Positions 8,646-17,821 of a stretch of 64,000 nt of DNA are shown one piece after another. A model generated the notes under the pieces. It was not told the origin of the DNA and did no database searches. It was given only the letters and a program-made list of their open reading frames with translations. Origin of the DNA: Bacteroidota bacterium (lineage in GTDB: Bacteria; Bacteroidota; Bacteroidia; AKYH767-A; 2013-40CM-41-45); the NCBI GenBank assembly GCA_016713765.1, contig JADJON010000001.1:124001-188000 (forward strand), given 5' to 3'. The translations under genes and the position numbers were made by a program. The first letter of the stretch is position 1. Each line of letters begins with the position of its first letter.

Positions 8646-11600
8646 GCGGATTCGGATTCGTCGCCGGCCGTTACCCGATCATGCCGCTTGCCAGTGATGA
8701 CGAGGTAAAGCGACGGAATTACGAAGAGGGTCAGTACAAGCGAGAACAGCAGGCCGCCGACGATGACGATCCCGAGTGGAATGCGGCTGGTGGCGGCGTC
8801 GCCCAGGCTGAGCGCGATCGGCAATGCACCGAGCGCCGTGGCCAGGCTGGTCATGAGAATCGGGCGAAGGCGATGCGAGGCTGCTTCCAGTACCGCTTCC
8901 CGTAAAGGCAAACCCGATGCTCGCTTTTGGTTCGCGAATTCAACAATGAGGATGCCGTTCTTCGTCACCAGGCCGATGAGCATGATCATGCCGATCTGCG
9001 AGAAGATATTAAGCGTCTGACCGAAGATCCACAAGCTCAGCAAGGCTCCGGCAAGCGCCAGCGGTACGGTGATCATGATCGTCAGCGGATCACGGAAACT
9101 CTCGAATTGCGCCGCGAGGATCAGGTAGATCAGCAAGAGGGCCAGCAGAAACGCGAAGAGGATGTTCGAAGAACTTTCCGCGAAGTCGCGCGAAGGACCG
9201 CTGAGTGATGTCTGAAACGATTCGTCCAGCAAGGTATCCGCGATCCCGCGCATCACTTCAACGCCGTCTCCGATCGTCTTCCCTTCCGCGAGGGATGCCG
9301 AAACGGTGGCTGATTTGAATCGATTGAAATGATACAGGGTAGGCGGGCTGGCGGAAGGTTTCATCATCACCAAAGATGCCATGGAAACCATTTCGCCGGC
9401 GGGCGTGCGAACATACAAGTCGGTGATGTCGGCAGGCTTCTGTCGATCAGAAAGGTCCACCTGGGAATAAACCGAATACTGCTTCCCGTTCATCGTGAAA
9501 TACGCGATGCGCCGGCCGGAAAATGCCGACTGGATCACCGTGGAGATATCGCTGACCGTCAGTCCCAACTCGCGCGCCTTGATCCGGTCGATCTCGATGT
9601 TCATCTCCGGTCGGTTGAACTTGAGGTTCACGTCCACGTTCTGAAAGGTCTTGTTCGCGCGGGCTGCTTCGAGGAAACGAGGCAACACGCTTTTGATCTT
9701 GTCGAAGTCGAGGTTCTGCAAAACGAATTGTACCGGTAACGAACCGCGGGACCCAAGGCCGACGGAGATGGTTTGTTCTTCGATCGGGAAGATGCGCAGG
9801 TTGTTGAACCGCGTGGCCTTTTTGGCCAGGTCGCGTGCGATCTCCGATTGCGAACGCTCGCGTTGATCCGGTGGCACCAATGCGGCACGGCCGAAACCTG
9901 AATTGATGCTGGTACCGAAGAAGCTGGGCACTGCGAGGAAAGCGAACTCCTTTTCCTTCAATGAATCAATCAGGAAGTTGCCGAACTCCTCGCCCGCCTG
10001 CGACATGAAACCATAGCTCGCTCCTTCGGGACCGCTGATGGAAAAACGGATGCTGCTTTTGTCCTCCAGCGGCGCCAGCTCGCTTTGCAAGCTGCGGCCG
10101 ATGAAGAAGATCAACGCAAGGCAAGCCAGCACGATGCCAACGGCCAGCCAGCGACGGTGCAGGAAACGGTCGAGGCGGCGGCGATAGCCGGACTCCATAG
10201 CTCTAAAGAATGGCTCGGTCCGCTCGTAAAACCTTCCGTGACCTTTGTCCTTACTCTGCAAGAGTACATTGAGTACCGGAGTAATGGTCAGTGAAACGAA
10301 CGCCGAGATCAAGACGGCCCCGGCCACGACGATGCCGAACTCGCGGAAGAGACTGCCGACAAAGCCCTCGAGGAAGATCACCGGCAGAAACACGATCGCC
10401 AACGTAGCGGACGTCGAGACCACCGCGAAGAAGATCTCCTTCGATCCTTCACGGGCGGCCTGCCGAATGGGCATCCCCTGCTCCAACTTTCGGAAGATGT
10501 TCTCCGTGACCACGATCCCGTCATCTACAACGAGTCCGGTGGCCAATACGATTCCCAGCAAGGTGAGGATGTTGATCGAGAAGCCTGCCAGGTACATGAT
10601 GAAGAAAGTCGCAATGAGCGAGATCGGAATGTCGATCAGCGGTCGCAGGGCGATCTTCCAGTTACGGAAGAAGAAAAAGATGACGAGCACGACCAGGGAG
10701 AACGCGATCAGCAGCGTCTCTTCCACTTCGAGCAGGGAGCGTCGAACGTTTCGCGTACTGTCGATCAGTGTACTCAATTGAATATCGGTGGCATTGCCTT
10801 TCTGGATCTCCGCCAGTCGCTTGTAGTATTCGTCCGCGATCTTGATGTAGTTGGCGCCGGGCTGCGGGATGATCGCGAGCCCCACGCCGGGCAAGCCATT
10901 CAGCTTCCAACTCTGTTCGTATTGCTCCGGGCCCAGCTCGACCCTTGCCACATCTCCCAGGCGGACGATGCCGTCGGCGTCTTCGCGCAACACCAGTTGC
11001 CGGAACTCCTCTTCGGTACGCAGTCGTCCCATCGCTCGAATAGTCAGTTCCGTCTGATTGCCGTACACCTTACCGGAGGGCGTTTCGACATTCTCCGCGT
11101 TCAATACCCGCGTAACGTCGTTGAACGCCAGGTTGAACGCGTTCAGGCGGTTCGGATCGATCCAGATGCGCATGGAAGGACGCTTCTGTCCGAAGATGTT
11201 CACGCCGCTGACATCCGGAATCGTCTGGAACTTATTCTGCAGGACGTTCTCGGCATAGTCGCTGAGTTCCAGCAAGCCTTTCGTCTGGCTCTGCAAGGCG
11301 AGGAGAATGATGAAATCCGAATTCGCGTCGGCTTTGGTGACGACCGGAGGCGCGTCGATGTCTTGCGGAAGATTGCGCACCGCCTGGCTCACCTTGTCGC
11401 GTACATCGTTCGCGGCGGCTTCGAGCTCGGCATCGAGGTTGAACTCGACCGAGATGTTCGAGTTGCCGGTTGAACTGGTCGACGAGATCGTCCGAATTCC
11501 CGGGATGCCGTTAATCGCTTTCTCCAGCGGCTCGGTGATCTGACTCTCGACAATGTCGGCACTCGCGCCGGCATAATTGGTCGATACGGTGATCGTCGGC

Positions 11601-11725
11601 GGATCGATGGCGGGATACTCACGCACCCCGAGGAAGGTCATTCCGATGATGCCGAACAGGATGATGACCAGGTTCATCACCGTGGCCAGTACCGGTCGTC
11701 GCAGGGAAAGCTCGGAAATATTCAT
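8642..11725 (-). CDS. RND efflux permease, HAE-1/AcrB type
   Basis: A 1027-residue inner-membrane proton antiporter of normal family length. It starts MNISELSLRRPVLATVMNL, the usual first transmembrane helix. The fourth transmembrane helix holds the proton-relay acid pair in GLVVDDGIVVTENIF, and the second half repeats the topology (MLIGLVTKNGILIVEFAN). Two large periplasmic loops are present (about 40-335 and 550-860). With the adaptor upstream and the TolC-like gene overlapping downstream it makes a complete tripartite pump. Whether it exports drugs, dyes or native metabolites cannot be told; no regulator gene lies beside it. Confidence 0.93.
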   Translation of the reverse strand: MNISELSLRRPVLATVMNLVIILFGIIGMTFLGVREYPAIDPPTITVSTNYAGASADIVESQITEPLEKAINGIPGIRTISSTSSTGNSNISVEFNLDAELEAAANDVRDKVSQAVRNLPQDIDAPPVVTKADANSDFIILLALQSQTKGLLELSDYAENVLQNKFQTIPDVSGVNIFGQKRPSMRIWIDPNRLNAFNLAFNDVTRVLNAENVETPSGKVYGNQTELTIRAMGRLRTEEEFRQLVLREDADGIVRLGDVARVELGPEQYEQSWKLNGLPGVGLAIIPQPGANYIKIADEYYKRLAEIQKGNATDIQLSTLIDSTRNVRRSLLEVEETLLIAFSLVVLVIFFFFRNWKIALRPLIDIPISLIATFFIMYLAGFSINILTLLGIVLATGLVVDDGIVVTENIFRKLEQGMPIRQAAREGSKEIFFAVVSTSATLAIVFLPVIFLEGFVGSLFREFGIVVAGAVLISAFVSLTITPVLNVLLQSKDKGHGRFYERTEPFFRAMESGYRRRLDRFLHRRWLAVGIVLACLALIFFIGRSLQSELAPLEDKSSIRFSISGPEGASYGFMSQAGEEFGNFLIDSLKEKEFAFLAVPSFFGTSINSGFGRAALVPPDQRERSQSEIARDLAKKATRFNNLRIFPIEEQTISVGLGSRGSLPVQFVLQNLDFDKIKSVLPRFLEAARANKTFQNVDVNLKFNRPEMNIEIDRIKARELGLTVSDISTVIQSAFSGRRIAYFTMNGKQYSVYSQVDLSDRQKPADITDLYVRTPAGEMVSMASLVMMKPSASPPTLYHFNRFKSATVSASLAEGKTIGDGVEVMRGIADTLLDESFQTSLSGPSRDFAESSSNILFAFLLALLLIYLILAAQFESFRDPLTIMITVPLALAGALLSLWIFGQTLNIFSQIGMIMLIGLVTKNGILIVEFANQKRASGLPLREAVLEAASHRLRPILMTSLATALGALPIALSLGDAATSRIPLGIVIVGGLLFSLVLTLFVIPSLYLVITGKRHDRVTAGDESESA

Positions 11726-11743
11726 AGGCTTCGCGGCGAAAGA

Positions 11744-12784
11744 TCAGGATGCGGTGAAAGAAGAACGGGTACGAACGCCGCGGACTTTGACCGGCGCATT
11801 GGGTCGCACGAACAATACACCGGTAACGACCACGGAATCACCCGGCGTCAGTCCTTCGGTGATCTCCACGAAATCAGCGGTACGCACGCCGGTTTTAACA
11901 TTCACGAATTTGCCTTTCCCTTCCCGTACCAACACCACCTTACTGGACAGAGCGTCGGGAATGATGGAAGCCGTGGGAACCAGGATCCCGTCGGCCGACT
12001 GGCGCAGCCGGACCTTTACAAAGGAGCCGGGAACAAGGTCATTCCCTTGCAGCACCGCGCGCACTTTGATGTTACGCGTATTGGCATTCACCAGCGGTTC
12101 GATGGCCGACACACTGGCGGTGCTGGAGTTACCGTTCATGTCTTCGAGAAATACCGATATGCCCTTCTTCAGGTTGCGGCCGTATGTTTCCGGAACAGCG
12201 AAATCGACTTTGATGCGATCGGTCGCCTGGAGGGTAGTGAGCAGGGTTGCCGGCGTGACGTAGGCACCGGGGCTGACTTGTCGCAAGCCCAGGCGACCGG
12301 CGAACGGAGCGCGGATCTCTGTTTTGTCCAATTGTGCCTGTGTGACCTTTACCGCAGCGTCAAGCGATGCAACCTGGCTGGTTGCCGCGTCGATGTCGGC
12401 CTGGTTGACACCATTGATCGACAGCAACTGATTCAACCGCGCCAGGTTCTTTTGCGCGAGTTCGAGTTGAACCTCCTGTTGCCGCAACTGGGCGCGCAAT
12501 TCGGCGTCGTTGACACGTGCCAGCAATGCGCCTTTGCTCACCACTGCACCGTCCTCCATCTCCAGGGCGATGATGCGGCCACTGGTTTCCGGACGCAACT
12601 CGACGGACTCTTGCGCCAATACGGTTCCGTTGACCTCGATATCCTGCGGAACGGTATCCATCCCGGCGATCATCACATCGACAGCCGCCGGCGCAGGACC
12701 ACCTGCTCCTGCCGGAGGGCCGGATTGTTTACACGAACTGAAGATCAGGATGGAAAGCGGGAGGAATAAAAACCGGTAACGCAT
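11744..12784 (-). CDS. RND efflux periplasmic adaptor (membrane fusion protein)
   Basis: The 346-residue product has a lipoprotein signal peptide (lipobox FSSC, Cys18), so it is probably anchored by lipid in the inner-membrane outer leaflet. The order follows the family: first half of the barrel-sandwich/biotinyl-lipoyl-like domain (VNGTVLAQESVELRPETSG), an alpha-hairpin (about 95-165), the second half (IRAPFAGRLGLRQVSPGAYV), then beta-barrel and membrane-proximal domains. It is the first gene of the pump operon, 18 bases before the permease start, with a consensus -7 element just upstream. Confidence 0.92.
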   Translation of the reverse strand: MRYRFLFLPLSILIFSSCKQSGPPAGAGGPAPAAVDVMIAGMDTVPQDIEVNGTVLAQESVELRPETSGRIIALEMEDGAVVSKGALLARVNDAELRAQLRQQEVQLELAQKNLARLNQLLSINGVNQADIDAATSQVASLDAAVKVTQAQLDKTEIRAPFAGRLGLRQVSPGAYVTPATLLTTLQATDRIKVDFAVPETYGRNLKKGISVFLEDMNGNSSTASVSAIEPLVNANTRNIKVRAVLQGNDLVPGSFVKVRLRQSADGILVPTASIIPDALSSKVVLVREGKGKFVNVKTGVRTADFVEITEGLTPGDSVVVTGVLFVRPNAPVKVRGVRTRSSFTAS

Positions 12785-12803
12785 GCGAGGAACGGATGAG
12801 GCT

Positions 12804-12811
12804 CAAAGGTA
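12804..12811 (-). promoter_or_regulatory. -7 element of the efflux operon
   Basis: TACCTTTG on the minus strand, 20 bases upstream of the adaptor start, an exact match to TAnnTTTG. No clear TTG was found at the -33 distance. Confidence 0.6.
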
Positions 12812-12985
12812 ACAAAAACAGAGGCGCATGGTTTGACCGTACGGGTCCTGAGTTTACACGCTTCATCAGAAATTTAGGAATACGAACATCATCGGAAGAT
12901 AATCCATTCTTTCCTCCATGACTTGTGGATAATTGCTAAGACGACACGCAAGCGGGTCTTGCAGCGACCGGTAATTTGCACACGC

Positions 12986-14092
12986 ATGCCGAAGATCCGT
13001 TCCATCACGCTCTATGCGGCCCGTATCCCGCTTGTCGACCCCTTCATCATCTCCCTCGGCATGCTCGATCATGCGGAAAACGTCGTGGTCAGGATCGAAG
13101 CGGACGCGTTGACCGGATTCGGCGAATGCAGTCCTTTCCGCACCATTCACGGCGAGACGCAGGCCGGCTGCATGAGTGTCGGAAAAGAAATCGCGAAAGT
13201 ATTGCTTGGCGCCGATGCAAGTAATCCGGTCGACTGTCTTTCGCGCATGGATAAACTCATCTTCGGCAATGCCTGCATCAAGAGCGCGTTCGATATGGCC
13301 ATCCACGATCTGGCGGCGCAAACTGCCGGATTACCGTTATGGCAATACCTCGGTGGAAAAGCCGGCGAGGAGCTCTTTACGGATTACACCGTCAGCATCG
13401 GTCCGGTGGACCGGATGGTGAAGGATGCCGTATCGATCCGGGAACGCGGATTTCCGGTGGTGAAAGTGAAACTTGGCGAGCACGCAGCGGCAGACATCCA
13501 ACGGATGCGCGCGATCCGAGCAGCGATCGGCAACGATCTTCCCATTCGCATCGACGCGAATCAGGGATGGACAAAAAGCGATGCCATCGAAGCGTTGCAA
13601 AAAATGGAGTCGCTGAACATCCAGCATTGCGAGGAGCCCGTCTCACGTCGGGCCTTCTTCGAGCTGCCCGAGATCCGGAAAAACGCTCCGATCCCGATCA
13701 TGGCCGATGAGTCCTGTTGCGACGAGTATGACGCGCAAAATCTGTTAGCCCTGCAAGCGGTCGATAGTTTTAACATCAAGCTGAGTAAATCCTCGGGGCT
13801 TATCCGGGCGCGACGCATCGCGGTACTGGCGGAGCAGGCCGGGATGCGCCTGCAACTCGGTGGGTTTCTGGAGTCGCGCCTGGGCTTCACCGCCGCAGCA
13901 CACTTCGCCTGGACGCTGCAAGAGACGCCGTATGTCGATTTCGACACCCCGCTGATGTTGTCGGCCGATCCGGTGGATGGCGGGATGCTGTATGGCCCGG
14001 GCGGCCGTATCCGGCTTCCGGAAGGTCCCGGGCTGGGGGCCGCCGTGGACGCGGCTTTCCTGCAGTCCTGCCCCCGGGAAGAGGTCCGCTGA
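12986..14092 (+). CDS. Dipeptide epimerase, enolase superfamily (L-Ala-D/L-Glu epimerase type)
   Basis: I use the ATG at 12986 (MPKIRSITLYAARIPL), which begins the N-terminal capping domain as in relatives; the longer reading from 12923 adds a non-homologous leader. The 368-residue product carries the full muconate-lactonizing/epimerase active site: Lys160 and Lys162 (KVK), metal ligands Asp190 (DANQGW), Glu216 (HCEEPV) and Asp241 (ADES), and opposing base Lys265 (IKLSKS). These positions are close to those of Bacillus L-Ala-D/L-Glu epimerase. A role in recycling murein peptides is the likely default, but dipeptide specificity varies widely in this group. A response regulator gene follows 45 bases later. 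Confidence 0.87.
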   Translation: MPKIRSITLYAARIPLVDPFIISLGMLDHAENVVVRIEADALTGFGECSPFRTIHGETQAGCMSVGKEIAKVLLGADASNPVDCLSRMDKLIFGNACIKSAFDMAIHDLAAQTAGLPLWQYLGGKAGEELFTDYTVSIGPVDRMVKDAVSIRERGFPVVKVKLGEHAAADIQRMRAIRAAIGNDLPIRIDANQGWTKSDAIEALQKMESLNIQHCEEPVSRRAFFELPEIRKNAPIPIMADESCCDEYDAQNLLALQAVDSFNIKLSKSSGLIRARRIAVLAEQAGMRLQLGGFLESRLGFTAAAHFAWTLQETPYVDFDTPLMLSADPVDGGMLYGPGGRIRLPEGPGLGAAVDAAFLQSCPREEVR

Positions 14093-14122
14093 GCCGCATT
14101 TCGGGCCTGTCCCGGCATTTCG

Positions 14123-14130
14123 TACCTTTC
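14123..14130 (+). promoter_or_regulatory. Near-consensus -7 element before the response regulator
   Basis: TACCTTTC, one base off TAnnTTTG, 7 bases before the ATG at 14138. It suggests that the regulator can be transcribed separately from the epimerase. Confidence 0.35.
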
Positions 14131-14137
14131 GCTCAGG

Positions 14138-14521
14138 ATGAAACAATCGGTCTATATCGTCGACGACGATCCCCTCTTCGCGCAGATGCTACACGATCAT
14201 ATCACTGCCGATGGCATGCGAAAAGTGCGCGTATTCCATTCCGGTGAAGAGTGCCTGCAACATCTTTTCGAGAAGCCGAACACGATCATCCTCGATTACC
14301 ACCTGGACTCGGTACAAAAATCCGCCGCCAACGGACTTGCCATCCTTGAAAAGATCCGCAAGCACGACCGGAATGTCCACATCATCGTCCTCAGTAGCCA
14401 GACCCGCTACGCGGTCGCCGCGGAAACCATCGCGAAAGGCGCCGAACAGTATGTCATCAAAGACGACGAGGCCTTTTCGAAGATCGATGCCATGCTGCAG
14501 GAATTCGCGCGGGAAGACTGA
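14138..14521 (+). CDS. Single-domain response regulator (receiver only)
   Basis: The 127-residue protein is a bare receiver domain: acidic pocket Asp9/Asp10/Asp11 (YIVDDDPLF), phospho-acceptor Asp53 (ILDYHLDS), switch Ser86 (IVLSSQ) and Lys108 (YVIKDD). It has no DNA-binding or enzymatic output domain, so it presumably acts through protein contacts, as CheY-like or phosphorelay intermediates do. No histidine kinase lies nearby, so its partner is unknown. The run NGLAILEKIRK is typical of Bacteroidota stand-alone receivers. Confidence 0.88.
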   Translation: MKQSVYIVDDDPLFAQMLHDHITADGMRKVRVFHSGEECLQHLFEKPNTIILDYHLDSVQKSAANGLAILEKIRKHDRNVHIIVLSSQTRYAVAAETIAKGAEQYVIKDDEAFSKIDAMLQEFARED

Positions 14522-14596
14522 TACCCGCTTCCCGACTTCACCAACTTTAGGATTCCCTTAACGCGGAAGGCCTTTCATTCGCCCTATACTAGCGAA

Positions 14597-16072
14597 ATGA
14601 AACACGGCTTCTCCACACTCGTCCTGCTGCTTTCCCTTCTCTTCAACGCAACCGCCGGCGAACCGGTATTGGTTGGCCACACAGCCGTACGCATCGACCA
14701 GTGGCTGCAGCAACTGGAAAAAGAAAAGCACTTCTCCGGCGGGGTGCTCGTGATGAGCAAAGGGGCGACCATCCTCCGAAAAGGCTACGGATGGGCGAAC
14801 CAGGCGCAGCGCATTCCATTCGACGAGCGGACACTGGCCTGTATGGGCTCCATCACTAAAACTTTCACCGCCATGGCGGTCCTGAAACTGGAGGAGCAGG
14901 GAAAACTGAAGGTGACGGACACGCTGGGAAAATTCTTTTCAAAGGTTCCTTCCGATAAATCCAGCATTACCCTGCACCAGTTGATGACGCATTCCGGAGG
15001 TTTTGCGGAGATCTTTGAAAACGATGGAGGAGATTACGCAAAGCTGACCAAGGAAGAATTTCTACAGCGCGCCTTTCGCGAACCCTTGATGTACCAACCG
15101 GGTAGTCGTTCCCTGTACTCCAATGTAGGCATGAGCGTGGCAGCCGCGGTGATCGAGGAAGTCAGTCACCAGTCGTTTGAATCGTTTGTCAGAAATGAAC
15201 TGCTCCAACCGATCGGCATCGGGGACATCGCGTACGATTATCCCGACAGTGAAACGCGTCGCATCGCTCACGGCTACGACCAAGGCACGGACTGGGGAAC
15301 GCTGATGGACCGTTACCGGGAATTCGGAGGACCTTACTGGAATCTTTACGGCAACGGCGGGTTCTATGCATCCATCAGCGCGATGGAAACCTTCCTGCGC
15401 GCCATCCTGGATGAAAAGATCCTAACGCCTGCCGCGATTGCCAAACAACAGACGAAGCATATCGAAGAATGGGACACTGAAGGCCGATCGTTCTTCGGCT
15501 ATGGTTGCGCCCTGGGACAATCGCGCCGGGGAACGCCGGTGATCCAGAATGGCGGCAGCAACGGCATCTACTTTGCCGACATGCTGATCTATCCGAAAGA
15601 CGATGTTGCCTTGTATGTCGTAACCAATGACAACCGGATGATCGCCAACCGCATAATGGCAGGCATTACCCAACTGGTGTTCCTGGGTAAGATCGAGCAG
15701 GACCCGCTCGTGGTGCAAGCGCGCTTTGAGAGCCCGCTCGCGGAAGCGATGTACGATGCGATTGGGAAGCGCGGAGCAGCAGAATTCCGCAAGAACGGAA
15801 ACGGACTGATCGACTCACTGGGCGTGGGTGACAACGACATGATTCTCCTGGAAGTCGGGCAGCAGCTATCGCGGGAAAATCGCCGGGAAGAAACGATCGC
15901 GTTGTATGAGCTCTATACGCAACGCTACCCGTCCATCGTCGTTGCCTGGAATGACCTGGGAGACGCTTATAGGGCCGTCGGTCGAAAAACGGACGCCCGC
16001 CGATGCTATGAACAAGCCTTGAAACTGCGTCCGGGAAACCCCCGTGCTACGGAAGCGCTGAAATCGCTCTAA
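14597..16072 (+). CDS. Periplasmic serine hydrolase (class C beta-lactamase fold) with C-terminal TPR
   Basis: The 491-residue product has a signal peptide (about 1-21) and the penicillin-binding/beta-lactamase class C core: Ser85-Ile-Thr-Lys88 (SxxK), Tyr174-Ser-Asn176 (YxN) and a QNGGSNG segment near residue 318 in the position of the third motif. After the catalytic domain comes a helical region with a TPR-like unit (about 440-491: AWNDLGDAYRAVGRKTDARR). There is no T9SS sorting domain, so it should stay in the periplasm. It is a paralogue of the hydrolase at 5.8 kb in fold, but differs in architecture. The physiological substrate is unknown. Confidence 0.85.
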   Translation: MKHGFSTLVLLLSLLFNATAGEPVLVGHTAVRIDQWLQQLEKEKHFSGGVLVMSKGATILRKGYGWANQAQRIPFDERTLACMGSITKTFTAMAVLKLEEQGKLKVTDTLGKFFSKVPSDKSSITLHQLMTHSGGFAEIFENDGGDYAKLTKEEFLQRAFREPLMYQPGSRSLYSNVGMSVAAAVIEEVSHQSFESFVRNELLQPIGIGDIAYDYPDSETRRIAHGYDQGTDWGTLMDRYREFGGPYWNLYGNGGFYASISAMETFLRAILDEKILTPAAIAKQQTKHIEEWDTEGRSFFGYGCALGQSRRGTPVIQNGGSNGIYFADMLIYPKDDVALYVVTNDNRMIANRIMAGITQLVFLGKIEQDPLVVQARFESPLAEAMYDAIGKRGAAEFRKNGNGLIDSLGVGDNDMILLEVGQQLSRENRREETIALYELYTQRYPSIVVAWNDLGDAYRAVGRKTDARRCYEQALKLRPGNPRATEALKSL

Positions 16073-16317
16073 AAAACGGAGTGTTTCCCGGTAAAAAACA
16101 CCTTCGAAATCTCATTTCGAATTGCCCTTCCTGTTGACCTGATTCATATAGAAGCCAAACTCTGTATCTAACATCGCATCCTCGGAAACACGAGTACTAG
16201 CAAGGGTTTCACGAACATCAACCCGATGTTCTCCCGGATGGAAGAGTGAATATCCGTAGTACGCGACAAATCCGAGTTCGCTGGCTTAATTAACCGACTA
16301 AACAGGAAACAAAGAAA

Positions 16318-17319
16318 ATGGCAAGGAAGTGGAACGTTCAGGGACTGTATCTCGCTCCGATCTTTTTACTGGCAAGTCTTACACTTTTCCTTACATCGTG
16401 TCAAAAGGAAGACCTGCTGACCGAATCCAATACTGCGGCAAGAATGGCTTCAACGTCATCCCCGACGCAAGTTCAAGTCCTGCCTGAATTGTTCGGATTT
16501 TATACCCATCCGAACAATCTGACCATCGGAAATGCCGCCAGTGAAGACAATGTCCTGAATTACCTGCGGAATAAAGGTGGCAACATGCTGAATTGTTACG
16601 CGCGCAATTCCATGGCCACTGCAACGGAAAGAGCCAAGTTCGCCGCTTTTTGCCGTAAGGCTGTCAGCACCTACGGCATTCGACTGATCACCTGCGACAT
16701 CCGGGAGACGACCGAGCTTCCTACCTGGGATGCTTTGTACACCGCTTATCCTGATCTGCGAACCGTGGTTGCTCCGCTTACCGAAAAAGAGCCGTGGGTT
16801 ACGAATGATTATGCCGGCTGTTTCTCGCTGTTACGATTGACCAAGGCGATGTGCAATCGCTATGGCGCCAAATTCTATTTCTACGAGGGTTGGATGGGGA
16901 AGAATTATTCCAATCCTCAGGCGGCAGTAGATTCCATGGTGTACTATTGTGACGGTATCTTCCTGTCGAACTACGTCAGCACGGCAGATTATCTCTCAAC
17001 CGCGCCGGGTTATGGCAAGTGGGACAACAGGATCAAGTACCGACTCGATCAGGGATCTTCCACTTACGGCGGGATTACCAAGGCAGCCAAGAAGTTCAAC
17101 AAGCTCGATTATCCGATCATCGAACTGCAATCACTCCAACAGTCGTTCCTTTTCTCGATCTATGCTACCACGGGATCTTATCGGTCCTTTTATGGAGGCT
17201 TGTATAACGACGCGAAATCGCTTTACAATGCATCAAATTCAGACGTCTTAAAGTACACCGAGCTCAGAGGTAAGAGTTTGTTTTATCACCCGTACGTATT
17301 GCAAGCACAGCCGAATTGA
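16318..17319 (+). CDS. Putative lipoprotein of unknown function
   Basis: The 333-residue product has a lipoprotein signal with lipobox LTSC (about residue 28). The mature region starts with a low-complexity linker and then reads like an alpha/beta fold: FGFYTHPNNL, a segment with NMLNCYARNS, GIRLITCDIRETTELP, then KFYFYEGWMGKNY and YYCDGIFLSNYV. The regular beta-alpha spacing with acidic residues at strand ends hints at a TIM barrel such as a glycoside hydrolase-like domain, but I cannot name a family or catalytic pair. A 245-base leader region precedes it and a strong hairpin terminator follows. Confidence 0.6.
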   Translation: MARKWNVQGLYLAPIFLLASLTLFLTSCQKEDLLTESNTAARMASTSSPTQVQVLPELFGFYTHPNNLTIGNAASEDNVLNYLRNKGGNMLNCYARNSMATATERAKFAAFCRKAVSTYGIRLITCDIRETTELPTWDALYTAYPDLRTVVAPLTEKEPWVTNDYAGCFSLLRLTKAMCNRYGAKFYFYEGWMGKNYSNPQAAVDSMVYYCDGIFLSNYVSTADYLSTAPGYGKWDNRIKYRLDQGSSTYGGITKAAKKFNKLDYPIIELQSLQQSFLFSIYATTGSYRSFYGGLYNDAKSLYNASNSDVLKYTELRGKSLFYHPYVLQAQPN

Positions 17320-17374
17320 TTCGGAGTGTACACGGACGGATCAGAAAATTCAACGTCATCGTCTGTAGTTATAA

Positions 17375-17424
17375 AACCGGGTGGATGTTTCCAATAGCTG
17401 GAAACATCCATCCGGTTCTTTTCT
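17375..17424 (+). terminator. Rho-independent terminator after the lipoprotein gene
   Basis: A 19-base arm (17375-17393) pairs with 17399-17417 around a 5-base loop; the stem includes GGATGTTTCCA/TGGAAACATCC and is followed by CTTTTCT. Transcription of the lipoprotein gene should end here. Confidence 0.85.
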
Positions 17425-17512
17425 ACATGCAAACAGCCGGTTTTTAGCGGGGATTCATGCGCTACCGTTACCCTAGATGACTTTTAGCATATCCGGCCCT
17501 TGCCGGCTGCCG

Positions 17513-17520
17513 TACATTTG
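17513..17520 (+). promoter_or_regulatory. -7 element before the small helical protein
   Basis: TACATTTG, an exact TAnnTTTG match, 17 bases upstream of the ATG at 17538. It supports this short gene being real. Confidence 0.55.
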
Positions 17521-17537
17521 CATTAGTAAAATACGCT

Positions 17538-17750
17538 ATGAAATCCCGTTCCGACCTCGTCAAAGCCATAACACGTACGCGCGATCTGATCAAGATCACG
17601 ACACAGGAAGTAGGCGAGCTATATCTTGAGTACCTGGAAACCCGTACCGAGCCCTTGCTCGAAACCGCACGACAGAAAGCCGTTTTCATCGGACAACTCA
17701 AAACCCGGGTTACCGAATTGGAGAACGCGTTCCTGACGGCCGATCATTGA
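17538..17750 (+). CDS. Small helical protein, unknown
   Basis: The 70-residue product is charged, lacks Cys and has heptad-like spacing of hydrophobics (LVKAITRTRDLIKITT, then LETARQKAVFIGQLKTRVTELENAFL), so a helical or coiled-coil fold is likely. It has its own consensus -7 element and begins after a strong terminator, which favours a real gene over a chance frame. It lies 61 bases from the right end of the first IS110 copy. No family recognised. Confidence 0.55.
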   Translation: MKSRSDLVKAITRTRDLIKITTQEVGELYLEYLETRTEPLLETARQKAVFIGQLKTRVTELENAFLTADH

Positions 17751-17810
17751 TTCAGGGTTTTTATTGGTTAAAGGTTTTTCGTGATAACGCATTTTCGTTA
17801 CCGTTTTTTT

Positions 17811-17817
17811 CTCTGTG
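17811..17817 (-). repeat. Right-flank CACAGAG of IS copy 1
   Basis: On the minus strand the base after the element's right end begins CACAGAG followed by seven A. Joined to the left flank at 19063-19095 it rebuilds a repeat like that at 7117-7161. Confidence 0.7.
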
Positions 17818-17821
17818 TATT

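Noticed and set aside
16081..16121. Terminator after the TPR serine hydrolase
   Set aside because: Two short hairpins are present (GTGTTT/AAACAC and TTCGAAAT/ATTTCGAA), but neither is GC-rich or followed by a T tract, so I do not call a terminator.
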